From Alphaproteobacteria bacterium (GTDB lineage: Bacteria; Pseudomonadota; Alphaproteobacteria; Bin95), in the NCBI GenBank assembly GCA_022822125.1, contig JAJECF010000071.1:1-32102 (forward strand): a stretch of DNA of 32,102 bases, written 5' to 3'. This document shows, piece by piece, positions 23,564 to 32,102 of this stretch. A program made the position numbers and the translations under genes. Every line of letters starts with the position of its first letter. Position 1 is the first letter of the stretch. The notes below the pieces were generated by a model. That model did no database searches and had not been told where the DNA came from. It saw nothing but the letters and a program-made list of their open reading frames with translations.

Positions 23564-24640
23564 ATGAACAGCAAGACCGCGCCCGACGGCGGGCCGAAGA
23601 TCGCGATTGTCTGCGCCGGGGCCGTCGGCTCCCATGTCGGCGGTCATCTGACGCGCGCCGGCTATGCGCCGATCCTGGTCGATTTCTGGCCCGACCATGT
23701 CGAGGCCATGCGCCGGGACGGGCTGAAGCTCACCGGCATGACGGAGGCGGAATGCTTCACCCAGCCGGTGGAGGCCTGGCACATCACCGAGCTGGAGCGG
23801 CTTTCGCGCGAGCGCCCGGTCGATATCGCCTTCGTCTGCGCCAAGTCCTACGACACGGTCTGGGCGACGGAGATGATCCGGCAATATCTGGCGCCGGACG
23901 GCTTCGTCGTGTCGCTCCAGAACGGCATCAACGAGGAGCGGGTGGCCGGCGTGGTCGGCTGGGGCAAGACGCTGGGCTCGATCGCGAGCCTGATTGCGGT
24001 GGAGCTGCACGGCCCCGGCGAGGTGCGCCGCAATGTGCAGCTCGGCGGCGAGCGGCACACCGTCTTCCGCGTGGGCGAGCCGCACGGCCGGATCACGGAC
24101 CGCGCGCGGCTCGTCGCCGAAATGCTCTCCCATGTGGACAGCGCCAGGGCGACCTCGAACCTCTGGGGCGAGCGATGGTCGAAGCTGGTCATCAACGCCA
24201 TGCGCAACCCGATGTCGGCGGCGACCGGCCTCGGCGGCAACGACGCGGACCGGCTGGACTACACCCGCCGCCTCGCCATCCGCATCGCCGGCGAGGCGAT
24301 CCGCACCGGCCTCGCGCACGGCTTCACCCTGGAGAAGCTCTACGGCATGGCGCCGGAGCGCGTGGCCGAGGCGGCCGATGGCGGCAATGAGGCCATGGCC
24401 GAGATCGAGAGCGTGCTGGAGCGCAATGCGCAGGGCCGGTCCGGCGGCCAGCGCCCCTCCATGGGCCAGGACATCCAGAAGGGCCGGCGCACGGAGATCG
24501 ACTATATCAACGGGCTCGTGGTGGACTATGCCGACCGCCTCGGCCTCGCCGCGCCCGCCAACCGCGCCATCGTCGAGGTGGTGAAGCGCGTCGAACGCAA
24601 GGAAATCGCCCCCGCGCCGGAGAATGTCCGGCATATCTGA
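23564..24640 (+). CDS. PanE/ApbA-family 2-dehydropantoate 2-reductase-like protein
   Basis: A 358-residue ketopantoate-reductase-family protein, somewhat longer than E. coli PanE (about 300). It has a nucleotide-binding CAGAVGSHVGG near the N-terminus, SLQNGINEE at 117-125 and the catalytic-lysine segment WSKLVINAMRNP with Lys207 and Asn211. The C-terminal domain contains the QDIQKGRRTEIDYINGLV signature. TTCCGGAGAC precedes the ATG. It may make pantoate for coenzyme A or reduce another 2-keto acid; many bacteria have several paralogues and catabolic context weakens a firm panE call. Confidence 0.88.
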   Translation: MNSKTAPDGGPKIAIVCAGAVGSHVGGHLTRAGYAPILVDFWPDHVEAMRRDGLKLTGMTEAECFTQPVEAWHITELERLSRERPVDIAFVCAKSYDTVWATEMIRQYLAPDGFVVSLQNGINEERVAGVVGWGKTLGSIASLIAVELHGPGEVRRNVQLGGERHTVFRVGEPHGRITDRARLVAEMLSHVDSARATSNLWGERWSKLVINAMRNPMSAATGLGGNDADRLDYTRRLAIRIAGEAIRTGLAHGFTLEKLYGMAPERVAEAADGGNEAMAEIESVLERNAQGRSGGQRPSMGQDIQKGRRTEIDYINGLVVDYADRLGLAAPANRAIVEVVKRVERKEIAPAPENVRHI

Positions 24641-24655
24641 GGGGCGGGGGTCCGC

Positions 24656-25312
24656 TCATAATCTGCGCAGGCGCTCGAAGCGGTGCAGCATGAAGGCCGC
24701 GCCGATGGCGGGCGCGGCGAGGTTGGCGAGCGGCAGCGTCATCAGCCACGCAATGGCGATGCCTGCGAGCCATATCCGGAAGCGGTAGCGGCGGCGGAGC
24801 GCGCGGGCGGCGTCCGGTTCGAGCCGGCGAAGCGCGGCCGCCTCGAAATATTCCCGCCCGCACAGCCACCCGTTCGCCAGCCAGAACAGCAGCAGCCCGA
24901 GCGGCGGCGCGAACAGCCAGACCGGCAGCAGCAGCAGGTTGACGCCGAACGCGGCGCCCGTGAAGAACGCCGCCTGCCGGAGGGTTTCGCCCCAGTCCTG
25001 CGCCCTGGGCGGCCCGAGGTCGGGATAATGGCGGGCCTCGACCGCACTTGCGGCGCGCTCCAGGAACAGCCCCTGCAGGGCCGCGGCGGCCGCCGGGAAC
25101 AGCATGGCGCCCGCGGCCAGCGCCGCCGCCCCGCCGGCCAGGCCGGCCGCGAGGTCGAGCCAGCCCGTTCCCGTGAGCCCGCCAAGCGCCCATCCGGCGC
25201 CCGCCGCCAGCCCCGCCAGAAGCAGCGCGGCCAAGAGGCAGGACAGCAGCAGCACGCGGCGGAAGCGGCGGTCCGATAGCTGCGCGAAGGCCCTGAAGAG
25301 GTCGGCGATCAC
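24656..25312 (-). CDS. EI24/CysZ-like integral membrane protein
   Basis: A 218-residue multi-spanning membrane protein of the EI24 (CysZ-related) family, with about five hydrophobic segments (about 20-43, 52-78, 112-130, 130-150 and 180-205). It has the family segment LFWLANGWLCGREYFEAAALRRL and an amphipathic C-terminus. The start is GTG at 25312. CysZ imports sulfate in E. coli, but many alphaproteobacterial EI24 proteins have no known role. It lies 73 bases downstream of katG on the same strand. Confidence 0.85.
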   Translation of the reverse strand: MIADLFRAFAQLSDRRFRRVLLLSCLLAALLLAGLAAGAGWALGGLTGTGWLDLAAGLAGGAAALAAGAMLFPAAAAALQGLFLERAASAVEARHYPDLGPPRAQDWGETLRQAAFFTGAAFGVNLLLLPVWLFAPPLGLLLFWLANGWLCGREYFEAAALRRLEPDAARALRRRYRFRIWLAGIAIAWLMTLPLANLAAPAIGAAFMLHRFERLRRL

Positions 25313-25385
25313 GAGGCCGCCCCCCGGACGGCCTCCCTCTCGGGAGAGCGCATCCGGGAGTCCTCAGGCCGTCATCCCGCCGGGA

Positions 25386-27705
<2,320 letters not shown>

Positions 27706-27740
27706 CAATTTAGACCGATTCCAGGGTCCGCGGTTCCGGG

Positions 27741-28145
27741 CTAACGAAGCCTCACCACAAGGTCGATGCGCTCCACCGCCTTGCCGCCGGGCACCTCCGG
27801 CAAGCCGGTAATGCCGACATCTTCAGCGTCGAAGTCGATCAGCTCGTTCGTGCCGGTGTCGTAGAAATGGTGGTGGCGGGAGAGGTTGGTGTCGAAGCAG
27901 GCGCGGCCCGGCTCCACATCCACCCGGCGCAGCAGACCGGCGTCCACGAACCGGTGCAGCGTGTTATACACCGTGGCCAGCGACACGCGGACGCCCGCCT
28001 CGCGCGCCTCCCGGCTCAGCTCCTCGGCGCGGACATGCCGGTGGGGCCCGGCGAACAGCAGCCGCGCCAGCCCGAGCCGCTGCCGCGTCGGGCGCAGCCC
28101 CGCCCCGTTCAGCCGCGCGCGAATATCGGCATCGCCGGTGCTCAT
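27741..28145 (-). CDS. Fur-family transcriptional regulator, Irr-like
   Basis: A 134-residue Fur-superfamily repressor. The winged helix has GLRPTRQRLGLARLLF and the recognition helix VSLATVYNTLHRFVDAGLL, and the dimerisation and metal part begins FDTNLSRHHHFYDTGTNELIDF with His91-93. Only one cysteine (Cys83) is present, so the CxxC zinc sites of Fur/PerR are missing; this and the HHH segment fit the alphaproteobacterial Irr group, which senses iron through heme. Position immediately upstream of katG suggests control of peroxide or heme-linked genes. PerR-like function is the alternative. Confidence 0.87.
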   Translation of the reverse strand: MSTGDADIRARLNGAGLRPTRQRLGLARLLFAGPHRHVRAEELSREAREAGVRVSLATVYNTLHRFVDAGLLRRVDVEPGRACFDTNLSRHHHFYDTGTNELIDFDAEDVGITGLPEVPGGKAVERIDLVVRLR

Positions 28146-28193
28146 AACGCCTGTAAATCTACCGCGCGGGCGCCGAAAGTCCAGCCGGGCGCC

Positions 28194-28892
28194 CTATCTG
28201 CGCGGGAAATTGGGCCGGTCGGGGCCGTAATGCGCCGCCAGATAGTCGAGAATGACCGTTAGAACGCTTTCCTCTATCGGCTCCATCTCCTGCTCTTCGA
28301 CCATCCACACCATAAGCTCGTCCCATCGCTCGCGCGTCAGGCCCTGCTGGACGACGATGCGCTCCGAGTGGCAGGGCGTACAGGCGTCGAAGGTCTCGGA
28401 GGCGCCGGGCGCGGCGACCATGAGGCCGATGTCTTCAGGCTCCGGGGCCCGGGACGCCGCGGGCGTCTGCGGCGCCGGCCCGAAATCCGCCGGGCTGTCG
28501 CTCATGGCGTTCAGGAAGGCGATGACATCGGCGCGGTCGCGGTCGCGCTTCAGGCCGACGAAGCTCATGGAGCCGCCCTTCACCAGCGCGCGCGGCTTCG
28601 TCAGATAGGCGTCGAGGCGCTCCGGCGTCCATCTGCCGCCGAACGCTTTCATCGCCCTCGAATAGCGGAACCCTTCGCGGACCCCGACGGGCGCACCGAC
28701 AATACCCCAGAGATTGGGCCCGATCTTTTTCCGGCCGCCCTTGTCCACCGTGTGGCAGGCGGCGCATTTGCGAAACACCTTCTTGCCGCGGTCGGCATCC
28801 GCTACGGCGAGGCGTTGTTCCAGATCGGCCGCGCCGGCGGGCGCCGCCGCTGCGCAGGCAAGCAGCAGCGCCGCCGCAAATGCGGTCCGCAT
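28194..28892 (-). CDS. Diheme cytochrome c, class I domain fused to a SorB-like domain
   Basis: A 232-residue exported cytochrome. The signal peptide is MRTAFAAALLLACAAAAPAGA. Domain 1 is a class I cytochrome c with CAACH at 43-47 and axial Met109 (GGSMSFVG). A Pro/Ala-rich linker (about 139-152) leads to domain 2 with CTPCH at 171-175 and candidate axial Met203; its SERIVVQQGLTRERWDELMVWMVEEQ and HYGPDRPNFPR resemble the small heme subunit of sulfite dehydrogenase. The gene starts four bases after the molybdoenzyme stop, so it is the likely electron acceptor of that enzyme in the periplasm. Confidence 0.88.
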   Translation of the reverse strand: MRTAFAAALLLACAAAAPAGAADLEQRLAVADADRGKKVFRKCAACHTVDKGGRKKIGPNLWGIVGAPVGVREGFRYSRAMKAFGGRWTPERLDAYLTKPRALVKGGSMSFVGLKRDRDRADVIAFLNAMSDSPADFGPAPQTPAASRAPEPEDIGLMVAAPGASETFDACTPCHSERIVVQQGLTRERWDELMVWMVEEQEMEPIEESVLTVILDYLAAHYGPDRPNFPRR

Positions 28893-28896
28893 GCGG

Positions 28897-30192
28897 TCAG
28901 GCCACGCGCAAGGCCGCCCGGTGCATGGTGTTGTTGAGATAGCCCTTCGGGTTCCAGTCGATGGCGAAGGGCTGCATCTCGCCCGCGCTGTCCGTCGCCC
29001 GCGCCCAGACCTCGTAATAGCCGGCCTCGGGGAAGGACACGGTGCGCCGCCAGTTCTGCCACGCGCCCGGATTGACCGGCCCGTCCAGGTCCGCGGCCAT
29101 CCAGCTCCTGCCGAAATCGATGGAGAGATCGACCGCGGAGACGGTGCGGTCGCCCGACCATGCATGGCCGCGCACCTCCACCTCCCGGCCCGCCGCGGCG
29201 CCGTTTTCCGGCGACGTCACCAGCGATTTCACGGGCATGCGCTCGATGATCTCGAAATCCTCGTTCGGCACCTTGTCGCCGGGGGCGACCGGGTAGCCCG
29301 GCACTCGGTAGGCTTTGCCCGTCATCTTCGGCCCGTCATGCACCCGGTCGCGAAGCTGGATGCGCCGCAGCCATTTCTGCGAGCAGGAGCCCGGCCAGCC
29401 CGGCACGACGAGGCGGAGCGGCGCGCCGTTCTGCTTGTGCAGCGGCCCGCCGTTCATCGCAAAGGCGATGAGCACATTGTCGGTCATGGCCTTCGCGACC
29501 GGCACGCCGCGCGAGATCGGCAGCTTGCCCTCCTTGCCGGAGAGGTGGGTGTCCGCGCCGTAATGCGCGGTATAGACCACGTCCGGCTTCACCCCGGCCT
29601 TTTTCAGCACATCGGCGAGGCGCACGCCCGTCCATTCCGAGCACGCCACGGCGCCGACGGTCCACTGGTTGCCCTTGGCCGGCGGGTCGAAAAACGCCCG
29701 GCCGTTGCCGCCGCATTCGATGGTGAGCGCCATCGTCACCACCTCGAACTGCGCCTGCAGGTCCGCGATGGACAGCGCCATCGGGTTTTCCACCAGCCCG
29801 TCCACCGTGAGCATCCATCCGGCGGCGTCCGTATCCTCCGGCGGCAGCCCGTTATTGCGGATGAAGTGCCGCGCGGTGGGCGTGATCGCGTCGTCGAGCA
29901 GATGCGCCGGCGTCTCGGCGTTGATCGGCCGGTCGTTCAGCAGCGTCAGCCCGTCCTTGCCGACCAGCACGTCGTCGGAGGCGAAGGCGGCCGGCACCAG
30001 GCCGCGCGGCATGTTGGCGTAGAACGGAATCGCCATGCCGAGCAGGCCGCCCGCGGCCGCCAGCCCGGCGCCGGCGAAGAAGCCGCGCCGGCTCATTCCC
30101 GGCGCCGGCTCGAAAAATTGCCGGCGCGCTTCTTCGGGGTTTTCCGCGAAATAGGCGTAAAGCCCTTTGGTTTCGTGCGAATCCTTCGGCAT
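28897..30192 (-). CDS. Sulfite oxidase-like molybdopterin enzyme, Tat-exported
   Basis: A 431-residue enzyme of the sulfite oxidase family (SorA/SoxC type), which oxidises sulfite or sulfur intermediates in the periplasm. The twin-arginine signal MSRRGFFAGAGLAAAGG is at about 33-49, after an unusual 30-residue soluble N-terminus. The molybdenum ligand Cys160 lies in TIECGGNGRAFF. Pterin and substrate segments (GAPLRLVVPGWPG, SQKWLRRI) and a C-terminal Mo-co dimerisation domain with RGHAWSGDRTVSAVDLS are present. ATG 30192 follows GGGGAGCAAGG. Electrons probably pass to the adjacent diheme cytochrome. Confidence 0.92.
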   Translation of the reverse strand: MPKDSHETKGLYAYFAENPEEARRQFFEPAPGMSRRGFFAGAGLAAAGGLLGMAIPFYANMPRGLVPAAFASDDVLVGKDGLTLLNDRPINAETPAHLLDDAITPTARHFIRNNGLPPEDTDAAGWMLTVDGLVENPMALSIADLQAQFEVVTMALTIECGGNGRAFFDPPAKGNQWTVGAVACSEWTGVRLADVLKKAGVKPDVVYTAHYGADTHLSGKEGKLPISRGVPVAKAMTDNVLIAFAMNGGPLHKQNGAPLRLVVPGWPGSCSQKWLRRIQLRDRVHDGPKMTGKAYRVPGYPVAPGDKVPNEDFEIIERMPVKSLVTSPENGAAAGREVEVRGHAWSGDRTVSAVDLSIDFGRSWMAADLDGPVNPGAWQNWRRTVSFPEAGYYEVWARATDSAGEMQPFAIDWNPKGYLNNTMHRAALRVA

Positions 30193-30250
30193 GTCCTTGC
30201 TCCCCGGTCGTCCGCTTGGGCGGCCCGCGCGCCGCGTCTTTGCGCTTCGG

Positions 30251-30278
30251 ATTCTGCCCCGGCCCGCGAGGCTGTCAA
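30251..30278 (-). promoter_or_regulatory. Promoter of the sulfite oxidase-like gene
   Basis: On the minus strand TTGACA (30278-30273), a 16-base spacer and CAGAAT (30256-30251). The predicted start near 30244 leaves an untranslated leader of about 50 bases. The two hexamers and spacing are identical to those before tRNA-Gly. Confidence 0.65.
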
Positions 30279-30305
30279 TACAGCAAACGCCAAGACCTGC
30301 CCGAA

Positions 30306-30322
30306 TGTCATGTTTTGTCATG
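30306..30322 (-). promoter_or_regulatory. Direct repeat upstream of the sulfite oxidase-like gene promoter
   Basis: TGTCATG occurs at 30306-30312 and 30316-30322, exactly ten bases (one helix turn) apart, about 30 bases upstream of the -35. An activator site is possible; the factor is unknown. Confidence 0.35.
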
Positions 30323-30514
30323 AGGCATCCTGCATCCGGCGCATATCCTCCGCCCATTTCCGGCATTCCTGCCGGGCTCCTGCCCGTTCCGGACTCGAAA
30401 GGGCGGCTCCCGGAGGAAGCCGCCCATGCTCTTATACCGGCGGCACCGGGTTGAGACTCACATGCAAATGCCGCCCGTTTTCCCCTTTTTGCGTCGATCC
30501 GTCCGGCGCCTCTC

Positions 30515-30613
30515 CTCATCCTGAGTAGCGCTCGCCTGCGGGCGCGTATCGAAGGATGGCCAGCGGGAGAAGCCGTCCCTCGATACGCGGCTGGCGCCGC
30601 TACTCGGGATGAG
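30515..30613. repeat. 99-bp palindromic repeat element
   Basis: The outer arms CTCATCCTGAGTAGCG (30515-30530) and CGCTACTCGGGATGAG (30598-30613) pair at 15 of 16 bases. The inner arms CGCGTATCGAAGG (30543-30555) and CCCTCGATACGCG (30577-30589) pair at 12 of 13. CTCATCCTGAG and TATCGAAGGATG are typical of intergenic palindromic repeats widespread in alphaproteobacterial genomes. It is probably a paired REP-like (BIME-type) unit. Confidence 0.75.
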
Positions 30614-30781
30614 GACAAAGGACCGGGGCTACGGTAGGAAGGCGCCGCGCCATCGGTTCCGATCAACGACCGCTGGTATTATTCCTATTCTATCACGGCT
30701 TCACCCGCTCCAAACGCCACCGGGCCGTCCGCCGGCATGAGCTGACCGCTGCCGGCCGACATCCCTTGGAGATGGCGGGCA

Positions 30782-31002
30782 TCAGCGTAGGCGGCGGCGA
30801 AACAGCTTCTTCGGCAATCCGGATTGGCGGATCATGGAAGCGAGGTTGTCCGGGCGGATGTCTTCACCTTCCTGGCTGCAGGCGAGCGCCACCAGACGTC
30901 GCTCGCCACCGATGATGGCCTCGAAATGACGGTGCCTTCCCTTTCGCCGAACTCCCGGAACTCATGCCGGGACAGGACCTTCAACAAGTCCCGGTATTGC
31001 AC
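30782..31002 (-). pseudogene. HicA-like toxin gene with a one-base frameshift
   Basis: From GTG 31002 the frame reads VQYRDLLKVLSRHEFREFGE. A shift of -1 in the run GAAAGGG (about 30932-30938) then gives KGRHRHFEAIIGGERRLVAL and SMIRQSGLPKKLFRRRLR, ending at TGA 30784-30782. Joined, the two parts form a HicA-type mRNA interferase of about 74 residues, with the catalytic His in KGRHRHF and the usual MIRQSGL...KLF end. One A missing from the run would explain the break. It overlaps the end of the HicB-like gene by 22 bases. A sequencing error is possible. Confidence 0.6.
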
Positions 31003-31310
31003 GCCGGCGCTTGCGCGTCCGGCTCCGCCCAGCTCTCGGCACGGGGTTTGGAGTGCCTCCGCACCAGGCTGCACAGCGAGATAAGGGCAAATTTCAGCCA
31101 ATGGCCCGCTGGCGCGCGCCGGCGCAGGAATTGCGCCTGATCCTCAGCAGGAAGGTCGCTGACATACTCCAGATACATGCTGATGGCGGCTTCGAGGTCG
31201 TGGCGCACGTCGTCCGGCGAGGCGCCCTGCGCTGCGAGGTCGAAGTTCAGGCAGAATGCCTGCCACCGCCCGTCGCACCCTTCCGCATAGCACCGGATTT
31301 TCCTTGCCAT
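30981..31310 (-). CDS. HicB-like antitoxin
   Basis: A 109-residue protein whose first 60 residues show the HicB fold: IRCYAEGCDGRWQAFCLNFDLAAQGASPDDVRHDLEAAISMYLEYV. The C-terminal part (HWLKFALISLCSLVRRH and a Pro/Ala/Cys-rich tail) is unusual and lacks a clear DNA-binding domain. The ATG at 31310 is preferred over an upstream GTG because relatives start near this point. It lies directly upstream of, and overlapping, the frameshifted hicA. With the toxin broken it may be a relic or an orphan antitoxin. Confidence 0.6.
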   Translation of the reverse strand: MARKIRCYAEGCDGRWQAFCLNFDLAAQGASPDDVRHDLEAAISMYLEYVSDLPAEDQAQFLRRRAPAGHWLKFALISLCSLVRRHSKPRAESWAEPDAQAPACNTGTC

Positions 31311-31334
31311 ATTCCACTCGCGGTCCACTACGGT

Positions 31335-31961
31335 CTATTGCCTTTCAGCGCCAAACGCGGCTGTCAGGTCATCCCTTTCAAGCGTTCCGCCTGCCGCTTC
31401 GTGGTTTCGGCCCGCAAAAATACCCGTAAGCCTGCCGTCATCGCCTGTAGTTTCACGGAAGGTGTTTCCGGTAATGGCGATATCGTAATGCAAGTCGCCA
31501 CCGTCCCATTGCGTTCCGGTACCTACATTAGGTTGAATGCCGGCCGCCCACATTTGCAAGTTTGTGAATTCGGCGCTACCGGCCAAATCGACCGTATTTA
31601 CGATAATGCTTGCCTGTCCGGCTACGGATTCCCCGTTTGGTGTGAATCCACCCAAGCCACCATTCCAAACGGCAGTTCGGGGAAGACTGATATTGCTCGC
31701 AAGGTTTGCGGTCGGCCTGTAGCCATACGACCAAGGCTCGCTGTAACTGTTACGAAGCGCAACGCCGAAAGCCATGTTTTCAGTGTGCCCCGCGAAGTGC
31801 GTTGAAGTACTTTCCCACGGACCTAAATCTTGCCACTCTCCATTCACATATTCAAGCGTATAAAGCGCCTGTAATGCTTCACGGTCAGCAACATGAAGCA
31901 AGGAAAGTGGTTGCGGAATCCCATTTTGTATTTCTGCATATATTGTTGCTGAAGATTCCAT
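31335..31961 (-). CDS. Transferrin-binding-protein-like beta-barrel domain protein, probably 5'-truncated
   Basis: A 208-residue protein with the C-terminal beta-barrel signature of TbpB-like proteins and related bacterial lipoproteins: GRLTGIFAGRNHEAAGGTLERDDLTAAFGAER at the end, and alternating polar strands before it. There is no signal peptide or lipobox, and a stop codon sits two codons before the ATG with no good ribosome binding site, so the normal N-terminal region is probably lost. An IS1595-type transposase end lies 21 bases away. Base composition is clearly lower in GC than the rest of the window. Confidence 0.65.
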   Translation of the reverse strand: MESSATIYAEIQNGIPQPLSLLHVADREALQALYTLEYVNGEWQDLGPWESTSTHFAGHTENMAFGVALRNSYSEPWSYGYRPTANLASNISLPRTAVWNGGLGGFTPNGESVAGQASIIVNTVDLAGSAEFTNLQMWAAGIQPNVGTGTQWDGGDLHYDIAITGNTFRETTGDDGRLTGIFAGRNHEAAGGTLERDDLTAAFGAERQ

Positions 31962-31981
31962 AATCTACTTATCCCTGAGAT

Positions 31982-32102
31982 TCATCCAGCGATGAGATTT
32001 CGGTAGGGGATGGGCTGGGTACGAGCGGCGCTATGGACGAAGCGCGGGATCATGGTCTGGAGCTGGAAGCGCCGGTTGTACCGCCATGCGAAGCTGGCGA
32101 GG
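31982..32102 (-). CDS. IS1595-type transposase, C-terminal fragment (runs off the window)
   Basis: The last 39 residues of a transposase: FAWRYNRRFQLQTMIPRF, then RTQPIPYRNLIAG and stop. The RYNRRF segment followed by a TPxPYR-like end is typical of the ISXO2/IS1595 DDE transposases. The rest lies beyond 32102. The insertion sequence end should fall between this stop and the barrel gene, around 31935-31980, but I could not fix a terminal inverted repeat with one end only. Confidence 0.68.
   Translation of the reverse strand, partial: LASFAWRYNRRFQLQTMIPRFVHSAARTQPIPYRNLIAG

Larger units (their letters stand above)
30193..30781. other. 589-base stretch without a supported gene
   Basis: It contains the promoter region of the sulfite oxidase-like gene (about 30240-30325) and a 99-bp palindromic element (30515-30613). 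Beyond 30650 it is AT-richer, with only decayed-looking reading frames. No intact coding region is seen. Confidence 0.6.

Noticed and set aside
30676..30770. Remnant of a Gp49/HigB-like toxin on the plus strand (short stretch reading YHGFTRSKRH)
   Set aside because: The likeness is a few residues only, with no start codon or intact frame; it may be chance.
30832..31101. Independent 89-residue minus-strand protein
   Set aside because: It is the unshifted frame of the broken hicA joined to an out-of-frame reading of the HicB-like gene.

Overview
The window comes from a GC-rich bacterium, almost certainly an alphaproteobacterium. The evidence is a MipZ-type division-site ATPase, an Irr-like Fur regulator without CxxC zinc sites next to katG, a MotB/OmpA-like envelope protein of the type common in Rhodospirillales-like lineages, and tightly packed genes with ATGA, GTGA and TGATG overlaps. 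The abundance of LLM flavin oxidoreductases, TauD and phytanoyl-CoA dioxygenases, cupin dioxygenases and sulfite oxidation genes fits a marine or host-associated heterotroph, but that lifestyle is inference.

Layout. Positions 1-757 (minus) hold the start of aconitase acnA, and 864-1498 (minus) a Phd/PIN toxin-antitoxin pair. Positions 1651-9045 (plus) are a long co-directional run: a CinA-type protein with a decayed C-terminal domain, then a probable catabolic operon. That operon encodes an alpha/beta hydrolase, a luciferase-like monooxygenase, a PAL-like NHL propeller lyase, an SMP-30 lactonase, a VOC protein, a PrdB/GrdB-like selenoprotein and a crotonase. The selenoprotein gene is read through an in-frame TGA at 7784-7786 that is followed by a convincing bacterial SECIS hairpin (7790-7820); conventional gene calling would split or truncate it.

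Positions 9113-12973 (minus) carry dapB and a 1017-residue membrane/coiled-coil/OmpA protein with a 53-residue internal repeat. Positions 13030-14221 (plus) carry mipZ and a small membrane coiled-coil gene interrupted by an in-frame TGA. Positions 14226-16144 (minus) carry an MBL-fold hydrolase and a gentisate-dioxygenase-like cupin. Then come amt (plus), a CbpA-like J protein and a glycine-zipper lipoprotein (minus), pdxH and a PhyH dioxygenase (plus), tRNA-Gly(CCC) with a clear promoter, and a TauD-family dioxygenase.

Positions 21901-23531 hold an overlapping HipA-like kinase and DUF3037 gene pair bounded by a perfect 17-bp direct repeat (21883-21899 and 23527-23543). It looks like a mobile cassette dropped between the tauD-like and panE-like genes. 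Downstream are a panE-like reductase, an EI24 membrane protein, katG with its Irr-like regulator, and a Tat-exported sulfite-oxidase-like molybdoenzyme with a diheme cytochrome c.

The last 1.9 kb is accessory and decayed: a 99-bp palindromic repeat element, a HicB-like gene with a frameshifted hicA, a transferrin-binding-protein-like barrel gene lacking an obvious 5' part, and the end of an IS1595-type transposase at the window edge.
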